The notes beneath the pieces were generated by a model. The model searched no databases, was not told where the DNA came from, and saw only the letters and a program-made list of their open reading frames with translations. Of a stretch of 64,000 nucleotides of DNA, positions 46,851 through 58,224 are shown in pieces (position 1 is the stretch's first letter; every line of letters begins with the position of its first letter). The DNA lies in NCBI GenBank assembly GCA_039000515.1, contig JBCFYV010000100.1, positions 53,629,433 through 53,693,432 of the forward strand, written 5' to 3'. Origin of the DNA: Timema cristinae (taxonomy: Eukaryota > Arthropoda > Insecta > Phasmatodea > Timematidae). The position numbers and the translations under genes are program-made.

Positions 46851-47599
46851 GCGGCTCCAGACTTTGGCTCCAATATTTACCACAAATGTTTATCTGGATA
46901 CGTTTGACAAACTTCCCTTTCTAAACTACGCGTTCAACATCGCCGCCAGTGTGGGTTCAAATGTTTGTCAATCAATTCTGACCAGTCGTTTGGAATCTTA
47001 TCATGGAGGAAGATACTGAGCTTGTTGCGACTGCCATTGTTGTGCTATCTCGTGTGCATATGTTGGAGAAGCGGGAGGGGGGGGGGGGGGGAAGAGACGT
47101 GAAGGTCCCTTTGGACACGGGACAGAAATAACGACAACACCCCGAATGTCCTCGAATGCCAAAGTTTGAGGTTCGACACTTGTTTACCCTCCAGACTATC
47201 AAGCGTCCAGAGTTGGAAGGTATTTGACGCAAAGTCTTGGGGCTGGATTTATACTCATATGTACTGATGAAGACACCGATCTGTGCGACCGGCTCCAAAA
47301 ATCTGATGAATTATCGGAAATGTTGACGTGGTATCACATGGACTTTCATAAGCAAATAGAGAACTGGTTATATCTCTAAATCACGCGCGCTCGAGCCGGA
47401 ACAGTCTAGTTTACAGGCGCTGACAATATTATTGTATGTTGGTTCATTGAGAGCTGGAAAACTTCTCATTTTGACATTTTTATTATTATCGATAGGTTTA
47501 GCACACTTGCTACTAACGCCTAATTTAACTGGTAAGATCATAAACTATATATATATGTAAAGCTGATTTGTTAAAATACTTCAATATTATAGTCAAAGC

Positions 47600-47770
47600 A
47601 GGCCTTTACAAATAAGAATCACCATTAGCATGGAGAGAGAATGGGAAAACCACAATAATAAAGCACTTGTCAAAAACCACTTGATTGAACCAAAGTTTGA
47701 ACCTCTGCCTCATCGTCAACAACTATCGAGAGATAACTACTAATAGCGCGCTTGCCAGTTTGGCCGAGAC
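47600..47770 (-). repeat. Decayed SINE-B
   Basis: AGGCCTTTACAAATAAGAAT, GGAGAGAGAATGGGAAAACC, the inverse B box AAAGTTTGAACCTC, and GCGCGCTTGCCAGTTTGG (head). No tail. Confidence 0.45.
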
Positions 47771-48239
47771 CCTTAGAATGAAGAGAGAGAGAGAGAGATA
47801 TGATTAGTTGGACCACCCATCAAGTATTTGACTCTTTTACACCCCCCCCCCCTTCACAGGCCCGAAAAAGATACGTGTATGTTCCGTATTTTACTATGTG
47901 TCCCCTAAATGTCACCTATTTTAGAAATTTACATGGTATGAATAATTTAAACTTTGGTATTTTGCAATATTCTTCTTTCTAAGTGATTTAAAACATAACG
48001 ATACTTTATATTTTCGGTTATAATTTTACATGGACCTCCCTCAGTTTGGAATTTAGCTGTTGGACGTTGGGAATCCCGAATTTTATCTAATCAGCGCTTC
48101 CCGTGTGTTTCACATTTGCGGCCATTCAGTTTGCCTCAAGACCTCGATTAAACTAACGAGCGGTAATGTAATACGTTAATAATAGCATAATAATTCAATA
48201 ATTTAATGTAATGTCAACCTTTGAAAATAGTGTCCTGTA

Positions 48240-48566
48240 TTATTATTATTATTTTATTATTATAATTATTATTATTATTATTATTATTAGCACCGCGTCT
48301 TACTACCCGTTCGGGTTATACGCACTTACGCTAATGTGTAAATGGTAGGGTGATTGTGAGATGAAATGAGACCTACAGTTTAACGTGGATCCGAACCACG
48401 GTGGAGGCCTGGCATTCCCCACATTCACAAGTTGTGATTAATACACGTCTTGTCAGAGGTGAAGGAAGGGTTTGGTAATCAGATAAATCTGTGCCAGGAC
48501 CGAGGATTGAACCCCGGAACCCGAGCACAGAAGTCTGACACCTTACCCCTAGACCACCAGGTCACC
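48240..48566 (-). repeat. SINE-A, full length, long (ATT)n end
   Basis: ATT repeats (48240-48289), tail AGCACCGCGTCTTACTACCC, body, inverse box B GGATTGAACCCCGG, and head ending GGTCACC. Confidence 0.9.
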
Positions 48567-49498
48567 TATATTTGTGTTAAGTTGGTCACCTTAGGTATAA
48601 TCGACAATCACCTCCATGATTGTTAATGGTGCCAATAAAAATCAGGGTTAAGTCAATGATAGGCGATCAAAATTACATTTGAGCTCTCTGTCTGATCAAG
48701 CCAATGATTTTGTAACCGACCCCAAAAGTCGTTTTGACGTGATATTATCATGGACTTTCATAACCATTTATTTAATTTCTACCATGGCTTTGTTTAGCGT
48801 TTAGCCCCCCCCCCCCCTTATCATTCTGAAAAAAATTAATTTTTGTTGTTAATATCAGTGAAAAAATTACGTATTCGGGATATGGCTGCAATTTGCTATC
48901 AACAACTTAGAGAATTAGAGTTAACAAGAGATAAAAACGATAAAATGTATATTTCCTCCATTTCCCCTTTTACAACTTTCTTTTCATTTTTTTCTTTAAA
49001 AAAAAAAACTTGTGAGAAATATAAGTAATGTTTCTTTTCAATGAATTCAGATACAACTACATTTTATTTTATCTAAATTACTCAGAAACTTTTTGTTTAT
49101 CAAGAAATTGGTTTATGAAACTCAATCGTTCAGAATTGAGTTAAGATGCTTTTAAAATCCCCTCTCACAAGGTTAAATTCCTGAAATTTTCTTTCGGGGG
49201 GAGGGGTATGGGTGGCAAACCCCTCCCGCTCCCGGGCAGATAAGAATCCAATCTTCCCCCCCATCACCCATGGGCGCCCTTGGGTACAACGGTCAAGCCA
49301 TGAGCCCGATTGGGGCACAAGACTGAACGTTTGAAAAAAAAAAAAAAAAAAACTGACGTGGAACATTACAAATAAATATGAAGATAGCTGTTACATTTAA
49401 TTTATTGCTGTCAAAACTAACAGTAGCGGAACATATGGGTGGGCCAATAATTACACCAATTAAATCGTTTTATTGTAGACAGAGGAAGAGGTTTTTTA

Positions 49499-49715
49499 AG
49501 CACCGCGTCTTACTAATACATGCATGTATAGTAATTTACTCTTAATGAGTTAAGGTTTAGGAAGGTTGAATTTAGAAAAAGTGTACCCGTTTTTGCGTGA
49601 AGGGAGAGTAAAACCACCCTCAATACACCCAACCGGGATCGAACCCCGATCTCGTCATCGGCAGTATAGTATATTGCCATAGTGACGCCTTAGACCATAC
49701 GGCCAGCAAAGCGGG
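49499..49715 (-). repeat. SINE-B copy
   Basis: AGCACCGCGTCTTACTA tail, body GGAAGGTTGAATTTAGAAAA, inverse B box CCGGGATCGAACCCCGATC, and head GCCAGCAAAGCGGG. Confidence 0.78.
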
Positions 49716-50167
49716 TATACACCCTGATTTTGGTATGAAGAACAGTATAGAAAATCCAAACATTGATAACATCGTATATAACAAGACTTGACGTATGAAT
49801 ATATTAATATTTTAGTAACTTTAGTAACCACCAGATCGATTCTTTTCCTCCTACCAGAATCAGGTTATACGTCTCAGAGAATAAGGGGGACACCAATAAA
49901 CATTCCGTGGGGACAGTTACGAGATTTTAAATATCCTTGAGAAAGGGAAGTGAGGATGGAGGAGTAAAATGAGGGAAAGGGACGCTTAAAAAAAGCCCCC
50001 CCTCCCCCTGCCCAACAACTTCAGTGAAAAAAACCTTTCCGCACGCAGCGCGGAATCACTTTGTGCAGCAGTGCCCATAAAACATGTCCTCGCCTTTCCA
50101 CAAAATCACCTCAGCGCCAACAGGCAATGACAGCCAGGACAAATGAGCCCAGTCCTCCTGCCCCTTT

Positions 50168-50183
50168 GGGGGGGGGGGGGGGG
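50168..50183. repeat. Poly-G tract (16 nt)
   Basis: Uninterrupted G16 after CCCCTTT. Confidence 0.9.
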
Positions 50184-50311
50184 TTGTCATTAAAAACAAA
50201 TAACTGAGGAAACCTACTCAACTGCGAGTGAGCGTGTTGCGAAGCCAGGTCTGGTAAAGGAAGAAAACGAAGGTCGGAAAGAAGTGATTATATCCACCAG
50301 TATTTATTTTA

Positions 50312-50560
50312 GCACCGCGTCTTACTACCCGTTCAAGTTATACACTTATGTACCAATTACTCTGATGGCTTTTAGGGATTAGGAAAGTTATATTTAGAGT
50401 AAGTGTACCATATTTACGTAGAGCGAGAGTGAAAAACATTTTTTTTTTTTTTTAAAAGCCACCCTCAGTATACCCGACCGAGATTCGAACTTAGATCTCC
50501 CCCATTATCGGCAGTCTAGTCCGACACGATAATAGCGCGTTTGACCACGTGGACCATCTC
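50312..50560 (-). repeat. SINE-B copy
   Basis: AGCACCGCGTCTTACTACCC, body AAAGTTATATTTAGAGTAAG, inverse box B CGAGATTCGAACTTAGATC, and head GACCACGTGGACC. Contains a T18 expansion within the body. Confidence 0.78.
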
Positions 50561-51021
50561 AAGTTGGAAAATATTCACGATTTCAATATTGTTCTATCTA
50601 CATGAAAACGAGGTTACGGTAAAAAAAAAAGAATAGAAGGCTCGGCCCACTTTTTCACGTCCCAGACTGTACAAGTTGTAAAGTATGTGACGTAGCTTCC
50701 TGTTGGCGTCAATAACACGGACAGAGTGTGGAGGGCTATTAAAGAGCCCCTCGAGTTCTTGACAAATGGACTACGGGTATCTAACGCTTGACTCGTTATT
50801 ATATGTTTTTAAGTTAAACTGGGCTTGAAGAGTTTTCTCCTTTATTGTCATAAAATAAACAATTATTTTTACATAGAAATGAGTGAAGGAAATAAGAGCA
50901 TTGAGAGACAGACAACTGTCTTGACACTGAACAGATATATACGATTCACTATGAACAGAATAAGCTTGTACAGTCCAATTATCATATGAAGAGTCCTCAC
51001 ACCATATTAACTGTCACGTAA

Positions 51022-51165
51022 CCCGCTTTAATGGCCAAATAGTATAAGGCGTCACTCTCGTGTTAGACTGACCTGCTGATGACGTGGGGATCGAGGTTTT
51101 GAATACCGAGAGTGCCCCCACCCCCCTAAATGGTTTACCAATTTCCTTCAATTAAATAATAATAG
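51022..51165 (+). repeat. SINE-B head half
   Basis: CCCGCTTTAATGGCCAAATA, GGCGTCACTCTCGTGTTAG, a box B with an extra T (GAGGTTTTGAATACCG), and CTAAATGGTTTACCAATT. The tail half is missing. Confidence 0.68.
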
Positions 51166-51316
51166 GTTACCTCTAAAACTCGTCCTTCATTGATCCCTGA
51201 CCCAATAGAGTAATTATCATATATGCATATTAACCAGAGCAGGTGAGAGAAAAAAAGAGTCAAAACTCTCCTGTCTTCGTCTAAAATATAAAGTAATAAT
51301 TAATACTGACAGTCAC

Positions 51317-51566
51317 CCGCCTCGGTGGCGTAGTTGGCTAACGCGCTTGTCGTGTTGAGCTCGACTGCTAAGGACGGGGAGATCGAGGTTCGAATCTCGG
51401 TCGTGTGAACTGGGGGTGGGTGGGGTCCTAAAGGTTTTTTACACTCTCCCTCCTCGCAAATGCGGGCTCACTTCCTCTAATTCAACCTTCCCAATTCTTA
51501 ATCCAATAGCGTAATTAGTACTTAAAGCGTATAAACCGAACGGGTAGTAATACGCGGTGCTAATTA
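51317..51566 (+). repeat. SINE-C, full length
   Basis: Head CCCGCCTCGGTGGCGTAGTT with box A-like GTAGTTGGCTAACG and box B GGTTCGAATCTC, then the body (CTTCCTCTAATTCAACCTTC), TTAGTACTTAAAGCGTAT and the tail GAACGGGTAGTAATACGCGG. This is the best reference copy of type C. Confidence 0.9.
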
Positions 51567-51639
51567 TTATTAATAGTGGCAGTCTGACTGATCGTCTAGG
51601 GGCCCTATAAAGGCCGTTTTTGTATTAGGTATCAGTCTT

Positions 51640-51933
51640 TTTTTGGTTAAAATAAATCAGATATTTCTTGAATATAATTTTTTTTCACGTGGCGATATCA
51701 ACAGTTGTTGAATATCTGTCAAGGGTGTCCTGGAATTTAATGACAACTTTTTCTCTTCATTTAAAAGTTTCTCATCTAATACCACTATGCTCATGACAGA
51801 TATTCAACAACTGTTGATATCAACATGTGGAGGAAATTATACTATATTTTTCTATCAGCACAAAAAAAAGTTTGCTATAAAAACTACCAAAAAACATAGA
51901 CCTTTTCTCGCGTCCCCTACATCCCCAACTTAA
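51640..51933. mobile_element. Foldback MITE, family F
   Basis: Arms GATATCAACAGTTGTTGAAT and ATTCAACAACTGTTGATATC and outer end CGCGTCCCCTACATCCCCAA then CTTAA. The left outer arm is partly replaced. Confidence 0.78.
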
Positions 51934-52470
51934 ATTGTATTATTAGTATTACTGTTATTTTATTGTGTTGATACTATCTAATAGAAGTAATAGGATCACA
52001 AGACTACGCATACATTTATATACAAATTATAGTTTTATTAGCTTTTATAAATGTCGAAAAGGTGCCTACTTATCTAAACCGGAGTGTACCAAGTGGAGCC
52101 CTCCATGTTTCGCGCGTATAGGCTGATAAGAGTCACTCGCACGGAGATAATCACGTCCTTCAGTCGAAACGGGTTCTTACCGACTGAGCCAGCGCACGAG
52201 TTTCCTCTGCTCGCCGCTTGTAGCACCATTGTAGCACCATTCGTAAGGCCGTATCAACGAATGACAGTTCGACAGCAAGGTATGAGGACATCCGCGGAGA
52301 ACGTTAGGATCTCAGCTGTTTTAGTGACGTAGCTCTTTGAGGACTTCAAAGTGATATAAAACACACCTTACGTAGTGCGTTAACTTTTTTTATATAACAT
52401 TTACACAACATGGATAAATTACGCCATTAAGAACTCCAAATTTCATTGCTCCAATTACAAAAGTACGCCA

Positions 52471-53100
52471 CCCAACTCTTATCTTGATCTAGTTCTGTCC
52501 AGTCCACCTCACTACGCCCTACCTTGATCTAGTTCTGTCCAGTCCACCTCATTACGCCCTATCTTGATCTAGTTCTGTCCAGTCCACCTCACTACGCCCT
52601 ACCTTGATCTGTTCTGTCCAGTCCACCTCACTACGCCCTCCTTGATCTAGTTCTGTCCAGTCCACCTCACTACGCCCTACCTTGATCTAGTTCTGTCCAG
52701 TCCACCTCATTACGCCCTACCTTGATCTAGTTCTGTCCAGTCCACCTCATTACGCCCTATCTTGATCTAGTTCTGTCCAGTCCACCTCATTACGCCCTAC
52801 CTTGATCTAGTTCTGTCCAGTCCTTCTCATTACACCCTATATCTACCTTGATCTAGTTCTGTCCAGTCCACCTCATTACGCCCTACCTTGATCTAGTTCT
52901 GTCCAGTCCACCTCATTACGCCCTACCTTGATCTAGTTCTGTCCAGTCCACCTCATTACGCCTTACCTTGATCTAGTTCTGTCCAGTCCTTCTCATTACA
53001 CCCTATATCTACCTTGATCTAGTTCTGTCCAGTCCACCTCATTACGCCCTACCTTGATCTAGTTCTGTCCAGTCCACCTCATTACGCCCTATCTTGATCT
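52471..53100. repeat. Minisatellite 2, 40-bp unit, about 15 copies
   Basis: Unit ACCTTGATCTAGTTCTGTCC then AGTCCACCTCATTACGCCCT. Two units carry an extra CCCTATATCT and a CCTTCTCATTACA variant in the same order, indicating a higher-order duplication of several units. Homologous to minisatellite 1. Confidence 0.95.
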
Positions 53101-53434
53101 ATTGATGACACCATTGTTCCTTTCCCGCGGTGTTACTTTATCTTATCTGCTTGCACTTGATGTTAATCACAATCTAAGAGCTGAAGTTCAAGGCTGGGAG
53201 AAAAGGAATACTTTAGTTGTCCTGCAACAAGTTTCAGCGCAAAGGTATAACCTTATTTTGGGTATGAAACCCGTCCTGGTTACAAGAATCCTACAATATG
53301 ATAGTATTTTGGTAGGAAAAACCTTGCAGGACGTTAATGGGAGGTCCAGTCTTTAAAGTCTTCCATCATACTAAAATACTCACCATACATGACCATATTT
53401 TTAAAATTACAGATTTTTTTTTTGGCACCTTGTA

Positions 53435-53722
53435 GGTGACCTGGTGGTCTAGGGGTAAGGTGTCAGACTTCTGTGCTGGCGGCCGGGGTTCGATCCTCGG
53501 TCCCGGCACAGATTTATCTGATTACCAAACCCTTCCTACACCTCTGACAAGACATCTTGTGAATGTGTGGAATCCAGGTCGCCACCGTGGTTCGGATTCC
53601 ACGTTAAACTGTAGGTCCTTCATTTCATCTCACAATCACCCTACCATTACACATTAGCGTAAGTGCGTATAACCCGAACGGGTAGTAATACGCGGTGCTA
53701 ATAATAATAATAATAATAATAA
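53435..53722 (+). repeat. SINE-A, full length, nested in the tail of a SINE-B
   Basis: GGTGACCTGGTGGTCTAGG head, GGGGTTCGATCCTCGG box B, a common tail with AATACGCGGTGCTAA and (AAT)n. TTTTGGCACCT (53420-53430 and 53723-53733) is the target duplication and lies in the interrupted SINE-B tail. Confidence 0.92.
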
Positions 53723-53945
53723 TTTTGGCACCTCGTCTTACCACCCGTTCGGAGTATACGCCTATGTACTAATTACACTAATGATTTAGGGAATAGGAAG
53801 ATTCAATCGAGAAGAAATGCACCCGAATTTGCGTGGAAAACCACCCTCAATGTACCCGAACGGGATAGAACCTCTATATCCTTGTCTTCGGCAGTCTAGT
53901 TCAACACGAGAGTAGCGCGTTAGACCACGCGGCCACCGAAGTGGG
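53723..53945 (-). repeat. SINE-B copy, tail interrupted by SINE-A
   Basis: Tail GGCACCTCGTCTTACCACCC, body, inverse box B region ACGGGATAGAACCTCTAT, and head GCGGCCACCGAAGTGGG. Confidence 0.82.
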
Positions 53946-54603
53946 TAAAAACAAAAGTTTTAAAACATTATTAGTATTTTTTTATGCAATGATTACGGCC
54001 AATGTTTTAGAACTTAAGATCCAATTGTGTGGGTTAGCCTAATTTTTCCGTACTATACCATTATTTAGTTAAAATAGACAAACGGTTATCTTCAAGAATT
54101 TTCATTGTTTTGCAATTTTATTTTCGGAAACGGTTTGTTCAAGAATAGAAGCATGTTTATTAAGTTATACTTTTTATATACAAACCACCTCTATAATTTT
54201 ATCAGTGATCGAATATCGATAATTTTGACATTTTTAAATAGAAAACTACCGGCTGCATAACAAAAAATAAGCAAATGTAATTACTAATAAACATCGATAC
54301 GTTATCTTAGAAGAGGTGTTGAAAATATTACTATGAAAATTTCATTCGTTCTCAAGAAAACTTCTATTTCTAAAATTATGATTTTTTTTTCCCGCAAGAC
54401 CTGTCCGTTATTAACGCCATCAACGGTTTCCGTGATCCATCTGTTATTGTTGGCGCGGAAGGATACTTTGGTCGGTTGTGAAGCCACGCCACTCCTTTCA
54501 CCCTCCCTCCGACCATTCCCACAAAATAGGTTTTAGACTTACACTCGACAGGGCCAAGAGCCTAACTTAAAGAGAGAAAAAGTATTAGTTCCCGGTACTT
54601 ACA

Positions 54604-54960
54604 GGCATCACACGAGTGGCGCGGCCTGTCGACAGAGCGTCCAGTTCAGGCGTCATGCGCAGTAGCCGTCTGAATCAGACGCTCTCTCGCATACTCGTAG
54701 TGGACCGACAAAACGCGGCCCAGGCCTCGAAAAGTACCGGCCGGGACGCTACGAGTCGAGTCGCTTCCCCCCTCTTTCCCCCAAACCCACACAACAACCC
54801 CTTAGCGAAGAGTGGTTCAACCCGTCCGGGAGGGGGGTTTTACCCTAAAAACCGACTCCTACAAAGGGGAAACTCAGGAGCAAGTCTTTTTAGTGACGGA
54901 TTCGAAAAGGCCTCGTTGCCAAATCTAGTCTTTGATACCTGGTGAGGGGCGGAGGAAGGA
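54604..54960 (-). promoter_or_regulatory. CpG-rich segment with splice donor: candidate 5' exon/promoter of the minus-strand gene
   Basis: This is a GC- and CpG-rich island in AT-rich surroundings. Read on the minus strand it ends GTGATGCCT|GTAAGTACC, a strong donor consensus at 54604. In the frame that would join the exon at 42740 (phase 2) it has a TGA just before the donor, so it could only be an untranslated first exon or belong to another transcript. It lies about 12 kb upstream of the first visible jing coding exon. Confidence 0.3.
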
Positions 54961-55084
54961 TGTGGGACAATGTTGCCCCATTCTCGCCGGTAAAATAAAT
55001 AATTCCTTCGGCTAATCTTCTCTCGAAATAATTCAGGAAATATTAATTGTATTTAATTACAAATCTTGCCGTCCTCATTTATAA

Positions 55085-55344
55085 TAATATAATAATATTT
55101 AGCACCGCGTCTTACTACCCGTTCGGGTTATACGCTTTAAGTACTAATTATTCTAATGGATTAGGAATTAGGAAGGTTGAATTAGAGGAAGTGAACCCGC
55201 ATTTGCGTGGAGGGAGAGTGGAAAACCATTTAGGAAAAACCACCCCCAGTTCACCCGACCGAGATTCGAACCTCGATCTCCCCGTCCTCAGCAGTCGAGC
55301 TCAACACGACAGGCGCGTTAGCCAACTACGCCACCGAGGCGGGT
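55085..55344 (-). repeat. SINE-C, full length, perfect 14-bp target duplication
   Basis: GTCCTCATTTATAA at 55071-55084 and 55345-55358. Tail, body AGGTTGAATTAGAGGAAGTG, inverse box B GAGATTCGAACCTCG, and head CGCCACCGAGGCGGG are all intact. Confidence 0.94.
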
Positions 55345-55575
55345 GTCCTCATTTATAACTTTGATACTAAATTAATTAATATACACTAACCAATCGAGGA
55401 AACACAAACAAGTTACGAGTTGTAAAGATAATTTTGATTATTTTCGTATGCGCCAAGGGTTTATCGGCTGGCAATTCCCGGTCTACTGGCAGTGGCTGGC
55501 AAACCATCTTCTGAGTTTGAGGCATCATGTGGGTGTGGGTGGCTTGGTTACTTCACCCCAATGTGATTTATTTAC

Positions 55576-55805
55576 TTAGCACAGTTTCTTACAACCTTCT
55601 CAGGCTATGTACGTATAATTACTGTTTACGCAAATGAGTCATGGGTGAGGATTGAATTTAAAGGAAGTGTACTAAAATTTGCGTGGAAAACCCATTTTGG
55701 AAAAATCACCCTCGGTAAATCCAACCGGGATTCGAGCCCCGATCTTCCTGTCATCGACAGTCCAGTCTAACAAGAGAATAACGTCTTAAACCACCCAGCC
55801 ACTAG
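55576..55805 (-). repeat. SINE-B copy, diverged
   Basis: AGCACAGTTTCTTACAACC tail, GAATTTAAAGGAAGTGTAC body, inverse box B CCGGGATTCGAGCCCCGATC, and head ACCCAGCCACTAGAT. Confidence 0.7.
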
Positions 55806-55844
55806 ATGTTATGATGATGATTGTTGTACCTATTTATCCAGACC

Positions 55845-56075
55845 ATCGAGAGCATAGAAACAAATCCCCTTCGGGAAAAAACCTTTGGTTCCTGCGGGAA
55901 TAAAAAGGCCGGTCTTTAATTATTGTTATTGTTATTTTATAGGTATTGATAATATCTATCAAAAGTAACAGCTGCAGATCGCATGACTTGACGTATGAAT
56001 AATGTATGAAAATAATTTTAGTAACTTTAATTAAAAAAAAAAAAGTTCCTTCGTATCTAAATCAGAATGTACCAA
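55845..56075 (+). repeat. Dispersed repeat R, copy 2
   Basis: CCCCTTCGGGAAAAAACCT, TTATTTTATAGGTATTGATA and GCATGACTTGACGTATGAAT match 34130-34330. Confidence 0.55.
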
Positions 56076-56479
56076 CTTAAGCTTAAGATTCTCCCTCTCA
56101 AATGGTTAAAAAAAACAGCCTACACCCAATACCATCCCTGAGGAAACAGCAGGTCTTAAAGAAGAAAAGCCTTATCTTCGCTATCTCGGATAATTTTTGC
56201 CAAATCTCCTCTCTTTAAGTTATGTCTGAAGGTGGTGTGCTGAAGTAAGAAGGAGCTACTGGCAGCATCGACTAACCAGCGTTGCCAAACTTGTCATATT
56301 CGAGGGACGATTGACAACACAAAAACAAAGACTGACATCGCTGTTTCCCCAATAGTATCCGTGTAATCGTGAAATCTGCTCATAGATGATAGCCAGTGTA
56401 AGCCAATAAACTGACATTATCTAACGTTGAAGATAAAACTAGGCCTTGAAACAGTCTCTCGAGTGGGAACGTTAATCAA

Positions 56480-56575
56480 ATCACGCCCTCAACGCCTGGT
56501 TCGCCGGTCTATGAGAGGTCAGGGTTTGAATCCCAGACGAGTGTATGGGAAGGTGATGGTGATCGTCTTGGGCTC
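56480..56575 (+). repeat. tRNA-like segment
   Basis: GGTCAGGGTTTGAATCCCAG is a good box B and CGCCTGGTTCGCCGG may be a decayed box A region. The acceptor-stem pairing of a real tRNA is not evident and the common tail is absent. Confidence 0.3.
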
Positions 56576-56674
56576 AAAACATTAATGTTTTGTTTATTTA
56601 AATTAAAAGTATTTGTTAAAAGTTGTCATTAAATTCAAGGACATCCTTGACGGAGTAAAGAACTTTTTTTTTAT

Positions 56675-57036
56675 CACGTCTTACTACCCGTTCGGGTTAT
56701 ACGTCTGTGTAGTAATTAAGTTAGTGAGTATATTCCATTCACGGTAGGAATTACTCTCGGAAAGGTCTTTTTTCTTACCAATATCCTACTATACAATAGA
56801 TTTCTGGCAGGGAAAAAGGCCTTTCAGAAAACAATTCCTACGGTGAATGGACTTTAAATTAGGGAGTTTACATTTTTAGGAAGTGTACCCGCATTTGTGA
56901 AGGGAGGCTGTAATAACATTTAAAAAAAAAACAAAAAAAACCCCTTGTACACCCGACCGAGATTCAAACCTTGATCTCCCCGTCATCGGTAATCTAGTCT
57001 ACTGCTAGAGTAGCGCGTTAGACCACGCGGCCACTG
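56675..57036 (-). repeat. SINE-B with a MITE inserted
   Basis: Tail TCACGTCTTACTACCCGTTC, body TTTAGGAAGTGTACCCGCAT, inverse box B CGAGATTCAAACCTTGATC, and head CGCGGCCACTGAA. The gap in the body is the hairpin at 56734-56851. Confidence 0.8.
56734..56851. mobile_element. Small hairpin MITE, family H, nested in SINE-B
   Basis: Ends TCCATTCACGGTAGGAATT and, inverted, AATTCCTACGGTGAATGGA, with inverted GGAAAGGTCTTTTTTC / GGGAAAAAGGCCTTTC further in. 118 bp. The target duplication is not obvious. Confidence 0.7.
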
Positions 57037-57039
57037 AAC

Positions 57040-57125
57040 TATGTCGATAGTACCATGTAAAGAAAATCAAACTCTCATGTTTCTATTCGAGCGATATTTT
57101 ATTTACTTTAATAAAAAAATGTCAA
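57040..57125. mobile_element. Fragment of foldback MITE F
   Basis: GTACCATGTAAAGAAAATCA, CATGTTTCTATTCGAG and TTTTATTTAC match the right arm of family F. It supplies the ATG of the open frame that runs into the LINE, so that frame is a chance fusion. Confidence 0.6.
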
Positions 57126-57129
57126 AAAT

Positions 57130-57483
57130 ACTGACCTTAAGAAGGGAACTAAACATCCACACAAAAACTGTCTTATACAAATCCATGATACAACCGATTA
57201 TACTGTACAACTGCGCAGTATGGAGCTACGGAGCCAAACACCTCACAGATAGACTACAAATCACACAAAACAAGATACTCAGAACCATCACTGGAGCACC
57301 CTGGCGAACTAGAACAACACACCTACATGAAATGACAAATTGCAGACCCCTCCATGACATATACAGGGAAAGGAACATAAAACTCTACGAACAGACAGAC
57401 ACACACACTAACGACATAGTACGGGAACTAGGACGTTACGACCCTGCTGAGACCAGACGCTACAAGAGACCACGGCTGGCGTA
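57130..57483 (+). pseudogene. Jockey-clade LINE, C-terminal end of the reverse-transcriptase protein
   Basis: The frame reads HTKTVLYKSMIQPIILYNCA, VWSYGAKHLTDRLQITQNKI and RTITGAPWRTRTTHLHEMT, then a stop at 57481-57483. This is the conserved 'LYK..I.PI..Y...VWG.A.....I..LQ..QNK.LR.I..APW' block of Jockey elements. The reverse-transcriptase core and endonuclease are missing: a typical dead 5'-truncated copy. A T/A-rich 3' tract with poly-A follows at 57529. Confidence 0.78.
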
Positions 57484-57737
57484 GGAGAGCATTATTATGA
57501 CTAACTCAGTGTCTATTATAATCTTGGAAAAAAAAAAAAAAAAACAACCCCCGATACCTAGATTTAGGAAAAAAATAAATAAAAAAATAGAGTAGTAATT
57601 AACCAAATTGACAATCGACTACGCCAGACCAACGGGATCGACGACAACCCACCACCCAACTATCCCATCCTTGCTCCAACCCCAGACCTGACATTCACAA
57701 GTCGCTCATTTCATGCCATCACAACCTTAGTCACGGC

Positions 57738-58000
57738 CGGACGCCACTGGGATAACCGCCTAGGTTGTCTACTAGCCAGAGAATAACGCTGGCGCCGGGG
57801 GCGGCCCCAGATGGGGAATGGAAATGTATCCACCTCACTCCTAATCCCAAGAAAAGAAAATTCTACCCCAACAAGAAACTCTTTATAACCTTTGCCACCG
57901 CCGGACTCCACTGGGATAACCGCCTAGGTCAACCTTCTAGCCAGAGAATAACGCTGGCGCCACTGACGGCCCCAGATGGGGAATGGATATGTAACCATCC
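57738..58000. repeat. Direct repeat, about 164-bp unit, two copies
   Basis: CACTGGGATAACCGCCTAGG recurs at 57744 and 57908, and AGCCAGAGAATAACGCTGGC and CCCCAGATGGGGAATGGA recur with the same spacing. Confidence 0.85.
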
Positions 58001-58224
58001 GCGCCAAACCTATTCCCTACAGTCAAGTTAAACCTTTCGATCCTCCTCCCGGAAATCGACTCATGAAACAACAACATATATCATCATCATATCTTATACA
58101 CACCTTCCCACATCCCAACAAAAGAAAATCCTCCCCAAATCCCGAGACCCAGCGCGATCGTTCACTATCACCAACTTCACTCACAGTGTCAATAATTATA
58201 CAATTGTTTGTACAAGGTATTAAT

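Noticed and set aside
46972..47298. 108-codon minus-strand frame as a coding exon
   Set aside because: It spans a poly-G tract and has no recognisable family.
54302..54487. Minus-strand frame with VSFRANNNRWITETVDGV as an upstream jing exon
   Set aside because: Its phase does not fit the 42740 acceptor, no clear flanking splice sites were found, and no similarity to jing or AEBP2 was recognised.
57041..57484. 147-codon gene with ATG at 57041
   Set aside because: The first 28 codons lie in a MITE arm. Only the part from about 57130 is LINE protein, so the fusion is accidental.
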